Assembly (NCBI GenBank): GCA_964567125.1
Contig: CAZMLC010000010.1
Location: 1 to 54,577, forward strand
Origin: CAZMLC01 sp964567125
Lineage (GTDB): Bacteria > Verrucomicrobiota > Kiritimatiellia > RFP12 > UBA1067
Direction of reading: 5' to 3'
Length of the DNA stretch: 54,577 nucleotides
In this document: piece after piece, positions 32,847 through 40,993 of the stretch
Position numbering within the stretch: the stretch's first letter is position 1
How the letters are laid out: each line of letters starts with the position of its first letter
Translations under genes and position numbers: made by a program
The notes under the pieces: generated by a model
What the model saw: only the letters and a program-made list of their open reading frames with translations
Told to the model about the DNA's origin: nothing
Databases searched by the model: none

Positions 32847-33664
32847 GTCTTTTTGTTGAACACCTAGAGAAAATGTGTCGTACGGGAGCTGAACTGCTGG
32901 CCGACGATGGACGGCAGCGCTTAAGCGCGGCGCTTCAGCGTCTACAGGCGTCGACCGGTGGCTATGTTGGTCTGGACGGGGCGCCCGATCCGTACTATTC
33001 GTTTTTTGTCTATCAGTGCCTGGTCGCATTGCATGCGCCGCTTGACCGTGAAGCGCTTCTGGACTACGCATCGCACTGTGAGACGCAGAGCTATGTGGAT
33101 CGCGTCGCGGCGGAGGCGCTGCGGCAGGCCTGCACTGCGCAGTGGTCGCCGACCGCCGCCTTGCGCCTGCTGCTGCGTTCTTCAGCGGAAAGCGAGGCGT
33201 ATGGACGGTTCTTCGCCTTGTGGCAGGCGGATCGGGCCTTTTCGCCGCGCATGCTGGCGTGGCTGGCGCGTATCGTCTGGATGCGTTTGCGCAGACAGAT
33301 GATGAACCGTTCCGGACTTGTCATGCCGCAGTTGGCGGTGGGGCTTGTGATCGCGCATGTCGCCGGGGATCGGGGCGCTACGCGGCAACTCATTACGCGG
33401 ATTCAGCGTTACCGCGTAGCGGGCGGCGGGTTTTCCAGCATGGTGGGACATGGCGGCGATCTGCTGGCGACCGCTGTGGCGGTCGCGGCACTGCGTATGG
33501 CGGGCGCGAAGCACGCGCTCAATCGGCATCGTGAAATCGATCGCGATTTTGTGGAGTTGTGCTGGTTGGAGGACGATCTTTTCGGCGCGACGCCGCTCGC
33601 GGAGCGGGGCGATGCGGAGTATACCTTCTACGGCTTGCTGGCGCTGGGGGCCTTGCGCAGTTAA
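32843..33664 (+). CDS. Alpha/alpha-toroid (prenyltransferase/squalene-cyclase repeat-like) protein
   Basis: This 273-residue protein shows three widely spaced repeats typical of prenyltransferase beta-subunit and terpene-cyclase toroids: GGYVGLDGAPDPYYSFFVYQCLVAL (about 36-60), GGGFSSMVGHGGDLLATAVAVAALRMAG (about 194-221) and FGATPLAERGDAEYTFYGLLALGAL (about 246-270). The zinc ligands of protein prenyltransferases are not evident, so the scaffold may have another use. The start is chosen at the ATGA overlap with the amidohydrolase gene; a GTG at 32831 would add four residues. Its stop is 3 bases from the convergent NIF3-like gene. Confidence 0.6.
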   Translation: MSLFVEHLEKMCRTGAELLADDGRQRLSAALQRLQASTGGYVGLDGAPDPYYSFFVYQCLVALHAPLDREALLDYASHCETQSYVDRVAAEALRQACTAQWSPTAALRLLLRSSAESEAYGRFFALWQADRAFSPRMLAWLARIVWMRLRRQMMNRSGLVMPQLAVGLVIAHVAGDRGATRQLITRIQRYRVAGGGFSSMVGHGGDLLATAVAVAALRMAGAKHALNRHREIDRDFVELCWLEDDLFGATPLAERGDAEYTFYGLLALGALRS

Positions 33665-33667
33665 GGC

Positions 33668-33976
33668 TCAGGTGATAATCCGGGTAAAATCAAAGGCCGG
33701 CACTTCGTAAGGGTGCGATTTTTTAATCGCCTCGCGCGCGGCAAAGAGTTTTTCCTCGGGGCAGGTCATCTCCACGCGGTATTCCGTGACGTGTGTTTCC
33801 ACGCCTTCGGTGCCAATGGCCGGCCGACTACCTTTGAGCGCGCGGAATTGGCCCTCTCCCCGTACTTGCCAGCTGCATCGGTCATACGCCTCATACGCAC
33901 CTGCACCCGCTGTGAAGAGCGCACTTTTGACAGTTTCGAGGTGGCTTTCCGGAATGTAGATCGTGAGCTTGTACAT
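33668..33976 (-). CDS. Stand-alone NIF3-associated (YqfO insert-like) domain protein
   Basis: This 102-residue protein matches the small family named NGG1p-interacting factor 3-like in proteobacteria. It corresponds to the CutA/PII-like insert domain of YqfO, not the metal-binding core of NIF3. Features are YKLTIYIPESHLETVKSALF at the start, AGAYEAYDRCSW, GQFRALKGSRPAIG and HPYEVPAFDF near the end. The function is not established. It follows nrdR by 19 bases on the same strand, with GAGG upstream. Confidence 0.85.
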   Translation of the reverse strand: MYKLTIYIPESHLETVKSALFTAGAGAYEAYDRCSWQVRGEGQFRALKGSRPAIGTEGVETHVTEYRVEMTCPEEKLFAAREAIKKSHPYEVPAFDFTRIIT

Positions 33977-33995
33977 GATCGTGCAGGCCTCGCGT

Positions 33996-34445
33996 TTAGG
34001 TTTTTTTGGCGATGTCGGTGACGGCGTTGAGGAATTGATTGACGTTTTCGAACCGCTGGTAGACCGAGGCGAAACGGATATAGGCGACTTCATCGACGAG
34101 GTGCAGCCGCGCCATAACCGCCTGACCGATCTGCTCGGTGGTGACTTCGGTGAGCCCATCGAAGTCCGCGATCAGCTGGTCGATCAGGTCGCGGATCTGG
34201 TCGTCGCTGACCGGTCGCTTCTCGCAGGCGCGCATCAGACCGTGTTCCAGTTTGACGCGACTGAACTCTTCGCGGCGTCCGTCGCGTTTGATGACGCGCA
34301 ACTCATCCTTGACGATCTCTTCATACGTGGTGAAGCGATAATCGCAGGTGAGACACTCGCGGCGCCGACGAATGGAGGCGCCTTCCCGCACCAAGCGGCT
34401 GTCGAGTACTTTATCATCCTCTGATCCGCATTTTGGGCATTTCAT
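33996..34445 (-). CDS. nrdR: Transcriptional repressor NrdR
   Basis: This 149-residue regulator of ribonucleotide reductase genes has an N-terminal zinc ribbon (Cys3, Cys6, Cys31, Cys34 in MKCPKC and CLTCDYRFTTYE) and an ATP-cone domain (VIKRDGRREEFSRVKL onward, about 52-142) that senses ATP/dATP. Length is typical. Its targets, the nrd genes, are not in the window, and I found no clear NrdR box pair here. It begins 5 bases after the double-receiver gene and shares the upstream sequence TAAACATTATG with it; there is no Shine-Dalgarno sequence. Confidence 0.96.
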   Translation of the reverse strand: MKCPKCGSEDDKVLDSRLVREGASIRRRRECLTCDYRFTTYEEIVKDELRVIKRDGRREEFSRVKLEHGLMRACEKRPVSDDQIRDLIDQLIADFDGLTEVTTEQIGQAVMARLHLVDEVAYIRFASVYQRFENVNQFLNAVTDIAKKT

Positions 34446-34450
34446 AATGT

Positions 34451-35215
34451 TTAGGTGATCGACATGGTTCGATCAATAATTTTATTGATGGCGACATCGC
34501 GCACCATGCAGGCCTGCGGAATGCGCAGATTGGCCACATGCTCGAGATTCGCTTCTGGCAGATCGATGCCATAGACGACCGTCTTGACGTTTTTCGTATT
34601 GGGCAGCCGTTTCAGCATGACGACGATTTCGTCAGCGGAGGCGCCCTCAAGCTCAAGCCGCATGACCAGCGCGTCCGGTTTGAGGGTGATGGCCTGTTCC
34701 ATGGCTTCAAGACCCGTTGCCGCTGCCGAGACCTCAAAGCCGGCCTGTGAGAATTCGCGGGCCAAGGTCTGACGCGTTGTCGCATCGCCGTCCGCAATGA
34801 GGATGCGGCGCATGGGCTTGATCGCCTGCTGGCCGTCACCGGGGGTCATGAAGAGCGTTTGGCTGACTTGCATCAGCAAGTCATTAGGATCGCACGGCTT
34901 AGCCAGGAACCCAGCAATCTGCTTGTTCGCGAAATACTCGGCCATGGTTGCACGGGCTGTCAGCACGAGGACCGGAACGATCGTGCTACCGTCGGGATTG
35001 GTGATGCGGTCGAGAAACCCGACGCCCCCCATGCCCGGCATGCCCATATCCAGGATAATTAAATCAGGCTGATGCACGCGCAATTTAATCAGCGCATCTT
35101 CGCCGCTTGGCGCGCAAATCACGTGATAGCCTTCGAATTGAAGAAAATCACCCAGGGTGGTGAAAACACTCGGGTCATCGTCAACCAGTAAAATTTTGCG
35201 CTTTGTATTTTCCAT
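34451..35215 (-). CDS. Response regulator with two receiver domains, the second degenerate
   Basis: This 254-residue protein has two REC domains in tandem and no output domain. REC1 (about 7-120) is complete: Asp12-Asp14 acidic pocket, phospho-acceptor Asp56 in IILDMGMPGMGG, Thr87 in VLTARA and Lys106 in FLAKP. REC2 (about 137-250) keeps ILIADGD, but the phospho-acceptor position is Arg186 (ALVMRLELEG) and the lysine is missing, so it cannot be phosphorylated in the normal way. It may bind a partner or sense by occupancy. The ATG at 35215 lies 8 bases after a strong -10 box. It leads an apparent operon with nrdR. Confidence 0.85.
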   Translation of the reverse strand: MENTKRKILLVDDDPSVFTTLGDFLQFEGYHVICAPSGEDALIKLRVHQPDLIILDMGMPGMGGVGFLDRITNPDGSTIVPVLVLTARATMAEYFANKQIAGFLAKPCDPNDLLMQVSQTLFMTPGDGQQAIKPMRRILIADGDATTRQTLAREFSQAGFEVSAAATGLEAMEQAITLKPDALVMRLELEGASADEIVVMLKRLPNTKNVKTVVYGIDLPEANLEHVANLRIPQACMVRDVAINKIIDRTMSIT

Positions 35216-35223
35216 AATGTTTA

Positions 35224-35253
35224 AGTATAGCGCATGAAGAGGGGATTTTTCAA
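35224..35253 (-). promoter_or_regulatory. Promoter of the double-receiver/nrdR operon, predicted leaderless
   Basis: TTGAAA (35253-35248), an 18-base spacer and TATACT (35229-35224) end 8 bases before the ATG at 35215. No ribosome binding site is present (TAAACATT). The geometry is the same as at atpB. Confidence 0.6.
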
Positions 35254-35265
35254 GGGGAGGAAATG

Positions 35266-35299
35266 AGAAAATTACGCGGCAGGCCGTGCGCCTACCGCG
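35266..35299 (-). terminator. Terminator after the sialidase gene
   Basis: On the minus strand, CGCGGTAGGC pairs with GCCTGCCGCG (one T-G pair) around GCACG, followed by TAATTTTCT. It is 67 bases past the sialidase stop and just before the double-receiver promoter, closing the long minus-strand cluster. Confidence 0.65.
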
Positions 35300-35365
35300 C
35301 GTCGTTGAATTGCCGATCCGCGGCGCACTGCCGCACACAGCAAATCGTGTGTTTTTAAGCGTCGC

Positions 35366-36499
35366 TTACGGTTTGCGCGCTAAGGCGTCCGTCTCGGCCA
35401 ACGTGAAGCGCGTCGTGACGATCGAGTGTTTGCGCGCATCGTTCCAATACTTGATATAGGTTGTACAGACGATTGTGCCATCCGACAGCAGCTCAACGCC
35501 GGGATAGCCGCAGTCACTCCCGGCGTAACTGTGGAGCAGCTTCACGCGATAGCTTCCGTTGCGTGCCTGCTTGATGTCGTCATAGGTTCCGACCCAGGCC
35601 ACGAAGTGACCGCGTGTGGGCGATTTGAGTGCTTGATCGCGGAAGGCGATGACCCAGCGACCGTCCGGGGTACAGACGCCCATATGGCGGTCGCCGGTGA
35701 GTCCCCAGCTGGTATCGACCGGCGTACTCCACGTCTTGCCCTCGTCGGTGCTGAACATCATCAGGCTGTTGCCTTTGTGCGTGTTCTCGCGCATGAGGCA
35801 GCAGAGTTCGCGGCCATCAGGGGAACGCAGCACAAAGGGCTCGCAGGGCTTCTTGCCTGCGACGTGCGCGACAACCGTCGGGGTGGACCATGAGAAGCCG
35901 CCGTCTTTGCTGATGCTCTGCACAACCTCCAGATAGTTTTTTCCTTCGCCCTTGCCTTCACCGCGATGGTAGAGACCCAGATAAGAACCATCGTGCAGAC
36001 GGATCATACTGCTGAAGGTCATGACGCAGTAGAAATCTTCACCCAGCGCAGGCATCTCCTTCCACGTTTTGCCATTGTCTTCGCTCATGATGCTGGGCAT
36101 GGGCACGCCGTTGCGCGAGGTGTGGGACGCAGACCAGACCCAGAGGCGGGCTTTGCCCTGCGGATCGATAAGACGGTAGATGCTGGGGCAGTTCTGGTGG
36201 CGCGTATAGCCCTCAGGCATGGCGGCATCAATGCGCGTCCAGCTCTTGCCGCCGTCATCGCTGCGCGCCATGGGACCGCCTGCGCCGCCGTGATTGATGC
36301 ACCAGGTGGCGAAAAGGGTCTGCGTGTCGGGCAGGCGTAGGGTTGTCGGGTGACCCTGATAGATCTTCTCTGTGCCTTCGGCGATAACGACCTGGCGCGC
36401 GGTGTCACGGGAGAGGTCGACGATTTTCATAGGTGCCTGTTGCGCGACGACGATGGTCGCGGAGAGCGCGAGTAAGCTGGCGTAGCATCGATGCATCAT
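35366..36499 (-). CDS. Secreted sialidase/BNR-repeat family protein
   Basis: This 377-residue protein has a short signal peptide and a six-bladed sialidase-like propeller. Four Asp-box motifs are visible: SDDGGKSW, EDNGKTW, DGGFSW and TDEGKTW. A C-terminal segment DCGYPGVELLSDGTIVCT is typical of the exo-alpha-sialidase superfamily. These enzymes release sialic or related acids from host or environmental glycans; catalytic residues cannot be assigned with certainty, so another glycosidase or lyase is possible. Two adjacent ATGs (36499, 36496) follow AAAGGGGA; the second has better spacing. It lies 120 bases downstream of an AraC-type regulator on the same strand, its probable controller. Confidence 0.8.
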   Translation of the reverse strand: MMHRCYASLLALSATIVVAQQAPMKIVDLSRDTARQVVIAEGTEKIYQGHPTTLRLPDTQTLFATWCINHGGAGGPMARSDDGGKSWTRIDAAMPEGYTRHQNCPSIYRLIDPQGKARLWVWSASHTSRNGVPMPSIMSEDNGKTWKEMPALGEDFYCVMTFSSMIRLHDGSYLGLYHRGEGKGEGKNYLEVVQSISKDGGFSWSTPTVVAHVAGKKPCEPFVLRSPDGRELCCLMRENTHKGNSLMMFSTDEGKTWSTPVDTSWGLTGDRHMGVCTPDGRWVIAFRDQALKSPTRGHFVAWVGTYDDIKQARNGSYRVKLLHSYAGSDCGYPGVELLSDGTIVCTTYIKYWNDARKHSIVTTRFTLAETDALARKP

Positions 36500-36619
36500 A
36501 AGTCCCCTTTGAATGAAGTTGCGGATCACGTTTTCTGTCTGCTTACTTTAGCACAGCGTCAGGTTTTGATCAGCCACGATTTCTCAATTGTTAAAACACG
36601 ACCAACGCGACGCCAGGGG

Positions 36620-37546
36620 CTATGCGTCAATGCCGCGATAGGGCCGTATGCCTTTGCGTGCTTCCGTGGGCGTAATGCCGTAGAAGCGGCGGAAGTGGGC
36701 GGCAAAGTGCTGCGAGGAGGCGAAATGCAGCGACAAGGCGATCTTCGTGATGGAGTGGTTGCTCTTCTGCAAGGTAGTCAGCGCGTGCTTCAAGCGGCAG
36801 GCGATGATGAAGGCATGGGGCGGCAGGCCGGTTAATTTTTTGAAGAGGATGTTCACGAGGCTTTCGGAGAGCGCCGCATCGCGGGCAATGCATTCCGTCG
36901 AGAACTCCTGCTGCGGCTCGGCGCGAATCTGATCAATGATGCGTTGCAAGCGCACGCGGCTGGGTTGCGGGACCTCCTGTTTTTTCGATTGCTCGATGAG
37001 CTGCAGGAGCAGGGCGAGGACACCATTGCGCAAAACGAGTGTGCGATGAACGCCCGCCGGAATGGTGTCGAACGAGGTAAAGAGTCGCTTAAAGAGGACC
37101 CGTATCTGCTCGCCGCCGAGAAAAGGATTCGGGGGGATCGCGCAGAGTTCATGGACGAGCAGATCAGATTCTGCAGCAGGGAGATGCAGCAGCGGATGGC
37201 CTGTGTTGATGCGGAAAAAAAGGCCGTAGGTAATGCGTCCGCGCTGGTTGGTGATCAGATGATGCTTCTGGCTGGGTTGGATCACGATGACGTGATCGGG
37301 AAAGAGCGTCATCTTCTGGCCATTGCTGTTGAAATCAAGCGAACCGCGCTGACAGAAGATGATTTCAATGCATCCTGGATGCTGGTGTTCATCCACGCAC
37401 GGCTTGGCGCGCGAGAAATGGCACAACTCTAAAACAGGGACACACAGGATACCATCCGGTTCCAGCGAACGCGCACGGCGCTCCGGTGTGTCCGCGTATT
37501 CAAACGGTAATGTACAGAGGTCTTTTGACTTAGTAGTCCTTGTCAT
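36620..37546 (-). CDS. AraC family transcriptional regulator
   Basis: This 308-residue regulator has an N-terminal cupin-like ligand domain (HQHPGCIEIIFCQRGSLDF with the sugar-pocket histidines, then PDHVIVIQPSQKHHL) and a C-terminal double helix-turn-helix (about 205-305). The latter ends in ITKIALSLHFASSQHFAAHFRRFYGITPTEARKG, the AraC signature. It should bind a sugar or glycan product and control nearby genes, most likely the sialidase that follows. The ATG at 37546 overlaps the last 17 bases of the moxR-like gene; a TTG at 37579 is an alternative. There is no clear ribosome binding site, so translation may be coupled to moxR. Confidence 0.88.
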   Translation of the reverse strand: MTRTTKSKDLCTLPFEYADTPERRARSLEPDGILCVPVLELCHFSRAKPCVDEHQHPGCIEIIFCQRGSLDFNSNGQKMTLFPDHVIVIQPSQKHHLITNQRGRITYGLFFRINTGHPLLHLPAAESDLLVHELCAIPPNPFLGGEQIRVLFKRLFTSFDTIPAGVHRTLVLRNGVLALLLQLIEQSKKQEVPQPSRVRLQRIIDQIRAEPQQEFSTECIARDAALSESLVNILFKKLTGLPPHAFIIACRLKHALTTLQKSNHSITKIALSLHFASSQHFAAHFRRFYGITPTEARKGIRPYRGIDA

Positions 37547-38936
37547 CCGGTTGCTCGATGGTCTTAATGAGGCGTTCAACCAGCGCCGTTGTGCTGATAC
37601 CCTCGGAGTCCGCGGCGAAGTTCGCCATGATGCGGTGACGCAGCACAGGTGTCGCGGCCTTGATCACATCGTTGCAACTGACGTGGATGCGGCCTTCCAA
37701 GACGGCACGCGCTTTGGCCGCCAGCACCAGGAACTGACCTGCACGCGGACCTGCGCCGTTCTGAACGTATTTCTTGATGAAGTCCGGGCTCTTCGGATCC
37801 TGCGGACGCGTGGCGCGGGCGAGGCGCACGGCATACTTGATGACGTGATCCGAAACGGGGATCTTGCGAACGACGGATTGAAGCTGGAGCAACTCTTCCT
37901 TGGAGATGACCTTTTCCGGTTGCTCACCTCTGGCGACAGTCGTCGATTTCACCACGGTGATCTCCTCGTCTTCGAGCGGATAGTCAACCCAGAGGTTGAA
38001 CATGAAGCGGTCCTGCTGAGCTTCGGGCAGCGGGTAGGTGCCTTCCTGTTCGATGGGGTTCTGCGTGGCGAGCACGAAGAAGGGCGCATCGAGTTTGTAG
38101 GTCTGGTTACCGACCGTCACGCACTTTTCCTGCATGGCTTCGAGCAGCGATGCCTGCGTCTTCGGCGGCGTACGGTTGATTTCGTCGGCGAGCAGCATGT
38201 TGGTGAAGAGCGGGCCCTTGATGAAGCGGAAGCTTTTCTTGTCGGTCACGGGATCGTGTTCGAGAATTTCGGTTCCCGTGATGTCGGTCGGCATCAAGTC
38301 CGGGGTGAACTGCACGCGCTTGAACTCCATATCGAGCACCTTGGCGATGGTCGAGCAGAGGGTTGTCTTGGCCATGCCCGGCATGCCGACGAGGAGTCCA
38401 TGACCACCCGCGATGATGACCATCAGCACCTGGTCGATGATCTCGACCTGACCGATGATGATCTTCGCGATTTCCGTGCGGATCAGATCCGCACGGCGCC
38501 GCATATCCTTGACGAGACGGACATCATCTTCGGAGGCACCTTGAACCTTGAGCTCTTTTTTCGGCGCGACGGCCGGAGCTTCCGCCGCCGGGGCTGGAGC
38601 TGCCGCTTCTTCGACAGCCGGTGCGGCGTCTTCAGCGGCCGCTGCGCCGGCATCAAAAATAAGAATCACTTGTTCACCGACTTTGATCTGGTCGCCCTGC
38701 GCGAGCACGGCCTGCGTGATGGGCTGGTCATTGACCATGGTGCCGTTGGCACTGTCAAGATCTTGGATGATCCAGCCTTGTTCCGTCTGGGTGAGTTCAG
38801 CGTGGCGGCTTGAAATTGAATTTTCGGGGATACAGATCGTGCACTCTTCGCTGCGGCCGATGAGATACGGCTGATTGTCGATCAGCTCCGTGAGCAATTG
38901 GGTGTCGTCTGCTTGCTGAATGAATAACTTAGCCAT
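37530..38936 (-). CDS. FHA domain-MoxR AAA+ ATPase fusion
   Basis: This 468-residue protein has a complete N-terminal FHA domain (about 5-93) with the phosphothreonine-binding residues Gly27-Arg28, Ser43, His45 and Asn64-Gly65. An Ala/Pro/Glu linker (about 97-128) precedes a MoxR AAA+ module. Walker A GMPGMAKTT is at 184-192, Walker B MLLADEIN with Asp251-Glu252, sensor 1 ATQNPIEQ, and a C-terminal lid domain with ARATRP. MoxR ATPases remodel or insert cofactors into VWA-domain partners, three of which are encoded just upstream in the same cluster. FHA fusion would target it to a phosphorylated partner. The start at 38936 follows AAGGA. Confidence 0.92.
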   Translation of the reverse strand: MAKLFIQQADDTQLLTELIDNQPYLIGRSEECTICIPENSISSRHAELTQTEQGWIIQDLDSANGTMVNDQPITQAVLAQGDQIKVGEQVILIFDAGAAAAEDAAPAVEEAAAPAPAAEAPAVAPKKELKVQGASEDDVRLVKDMRRRADLIRTEIAKIIIGQVEIIDQVLMVIIAGGHGLLVGMPGMAKTTLCSTIAKVLDMEFKRVQFTPDLMPTDITGTEILEHDPVTDKKSFRFIKGPLFTNMLLADEINRTPPKTQASLLEAMQEKCVTVGNQTYKLDAPFFVLATQNPIEQEGTYPLPEAQQDRFMFNLWVDYPLEDEEITVVKSTTVARGEQPEKVISKEELLQLQSVVRKIPVSDHVIKYAVRLARATRPQDPKSPDFIKKYVQNGAGPRAGQFLVLAAKARAVLEGRIHVSCNDVIKAATPVLRHRIMANFAADSEGISTTALVERLIKTIEQPDDKDY

Positions 38937-38952
38937 GGTGATGTGTCCTTCT

Positions 38953-39849
38953 TTAGTTTTGAGCGGGTTCAAGTTGAGAATCGGTTGTCTTTTCAATGAC
39001 AGGAACAGGATCGGTTGTGAGTTTGATCTCGCCGAGATCCTTGATTGAGCGCACCACGCGGATGTTGCGCAGCTTGCTGCAAAAGTTCCCTTGAATCGGT
39101 CCTTTGAAATCCGGGGGGCCAACTTCCTGACGGGTAATCTCGCGCGTGCGACGCATTTCCCAGTGGGGGAGTCCGCCGATTTTCGCCGGTGCGACGCATT
39201 CGTAGAAACAGAGCTTAATCGCACGGATCTGAATAAAGTCGAGTACGCGCGCATCTTGTAACGTTACGGGCAGCGTGCGCACCTGCTGCTCAATGGCGCG
39301 TGCGACGCCATATTGACCGGTGCTGCCTTCCATGCGCACGGAGAGCTTGACGTTGAAGAAGGGATTGGATTCCAGCATTTTCGCGGTGATGGATTTGCGA
39401 TCGCCTTCGGTTAGGGTTGTGGTCTCGCGCGACAGCATAAAGCCTTCATAAAAGCTGTCTTCGCACATCACGAAGAGATCGTACTTTCCCGCAGGAAGTC
39501 CGCTGAATTCAAAGCTTCCGTCCGCATTCAGCTTGGCGAGGTAGACCGGATTGCTGGTCGTGACCTTGATGTTTTCCCGGTTTTTCGAATCCTGTCCAGC
39601 CTTTGTTTTGTCGAGCCCCGCTATATTGGAATAGCGTTGCGGCATCGCCATGACGCCCAGAACCTCGGAAGGCGGTTCAACGATTTTCCCCTTGATTCCA
39701 CCGGAAGCGGTTTCATCAGGCGGTGTGTAGAGCTTGGCGCTGACTTTTGTCTTGGAATAGGGCGACATATTACCAGGGTCAATCTTTACCCCTGCAACGG
39801 CTGCGCTTGCGAGCGCGGCAAACAAAAAGAGGATGTGCGATGTTTTCAT
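38953..39849 (-). CDS. Secreted protein of unknown function with a carboxypeptidase-regulatory-like core
   Basis: This 298-residue protein has a signal peptide (about 1-19). The middle section (AKLNADGSFEFSGLPAGKYDLFVMCED, about 104-130) has the pattern of a carboxypeptidase regulatory-like/CNA-B beta-sandwich. The flanks are unrecognised, with scattered cysteines in the C-terminal third. It starts by a 4-base overlap (ATGA) with the end of the TPR-like gene and ends 16 bases before FHA-moxR, so it is firmly inside the operon. A role as periplasmic partner of the VWA/MoxR system is inferred from position. Confidence 0.6.
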   Translation of the reverse strand: MKTSHILFLFAALASAAVAGVKIDPGNMSPYSKTKVSAKLYTPPDETASGGIKGKIVEPPSEVLGVMAMPQRYSNIAGLDKTKAGQDSKNRENIKVTTSNPVYLAKLNADGSFEFSGLPAGKYDLFVMCEDSFYEGFMLSRETTTLTEGDRKSITAKMLESNPFFNVKLSVRMEGSTGQYGVARAIEQQVRTLPVTLQDARVLDFIQIRAIKLCFYECVAPAKIGGLPHWEMRRTREITRQEVGPPDFKGPIQGNFCSKLRNIRVVRSIKDLGEIKLTTDPVPVIEKTTDSQLEPAQN

Positions 39850-40893
39850 TGTTCAGCGATCCATTTGATGTCGTTGGCGTAGGGATGGCCAGGAAAACGT
39901 TTCATGAAATCCTGCGCCAGTTCTTTCATTTTGGCACGATTACCGATCTTCTCATAACACTCGATCTCGAGTTTATAGCCATCGGCCAAAAGGGCGTTGA
40001 GCGTCGCGTTTTTGCGATATGTGGCGAGCGCATTGATCGCACGCTGATAATCGGCGGTGTAGATGTAAACCTTCGCTTCAGCCAGCTGATATTCACCGTC
40101 CAGTTTGCTTAACGGGGAGCTGTTTTCCCAGTCGCAGAGTTTCTGGAAGACCTCTTCAACCGAGTCCTGCGCGATGAAGCTTAGAATGGTCGTGTACATG
40201 GAGGCACCGTGAACCGTATAAATTTTCCAGTCCGCTACATTCTTTTTCGCGGAAATCAACGACTGCGAAACCTTCACCTTCGGCTCGTTGGTCGTGGCGG
40301 CCGGTGCGCGGTTTTTGGGGTCGAGGAAGAACGTACGACCGCCAGCCATGCCGGTCTTGTTGCGTGAACGGTATTTTTCCTGCGCCTCTTTGTAGAACTT
40401 CGTGGCTTCGTCGATGTTGCCTTGTGCGCGAGCAAGGTCGCCTTGCCGGAGCGCCGCGATCTGCACCTGATCCGGAAGCATGGCGATCTCTTTCAGGAAG
40501 ACAATCTCCTTGCGGGCCGCCTCGAGGTCGCCGATATCAAAGAGATAGGCGCAGACGCGCTCGTCCTTCCAGCGGAACTTGCGCGCGTTATTGGTATCGA
40601 ACTTTTCGAATTTATCGATCCAGCTGAGCAGCATTTTATTGTCGCGGCGCAAGCGGAGCGTTTCGATAAAGCGATCTTCGAGGATCCAGCGGTATTCCGC
40701 CGCCACTTTCTTATAGCTTCCCTCAAAGCTGCGATTGAATATCTCGTAGAGCAGCGGGCCGCCGCGATAGGGCTCGAGCAGTTCGCTGAGCAACTGCCAG
40801 TGGTCCGCGGTCCAGTCTGCGCAGGGATCGCCTTTATCGATGCCCTTGGCCATGTTGAAGAGCGCTTTGCGCAGCAGGAGGCGTTCCTCGGGG
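39846..40893 (-). CDS. TPR-like protein, C-terminal part (5' end in assembly gap)
   Basis: From the gap edge, 348 residues are readable. They are helical with repeated pairs such as DLEAARKEIVFLKEIA, QGNIDEATKFYKEAQEKY, YQRAINALATYRK and CYEKIGNRAKMKELAQDFMKRFPGH. These are tetratricopeptide-like and suit protein-protein contact. Codons before the gap in the other direction (the sequence at 40994-41141) are out of frame with this part, so the frame printed across the N run is not real. It most probably continues the protein starting at 41781, if the true gap length is a multiple of three, but two separate genes cannot be excluded. It overlaps the next gene by 4 bases. Confidence 0.65.
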
Positions 40894-40993
40894 NNNNNNN
40901 NNNNNNNNNNNNNNNNNNNNNNNNNNNNNNNNNNNNNNNNNNNNNNNNNNNNNNNNNNNNNNNNNNNNNNNNNNNNNNNNNNNNNNNNNNNNN
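40894..40993. other. Assembly gap of 100 N inside the envelope cluster
   Basis: Exactly 100 N. The reading frames on the two sides do not agree, so the true missing length is not 100 if one protein spans it; a multiple of three is required. Confidence 0.95.

Noticed and set aside
37359..38813. 484-residue plus-strand open frame opposite the FHA-MoxR gene
   Set aside because: The minus strand encodes complete FHA and AAA+ domains; the antisense product shows no family features and no ribosome binding site.
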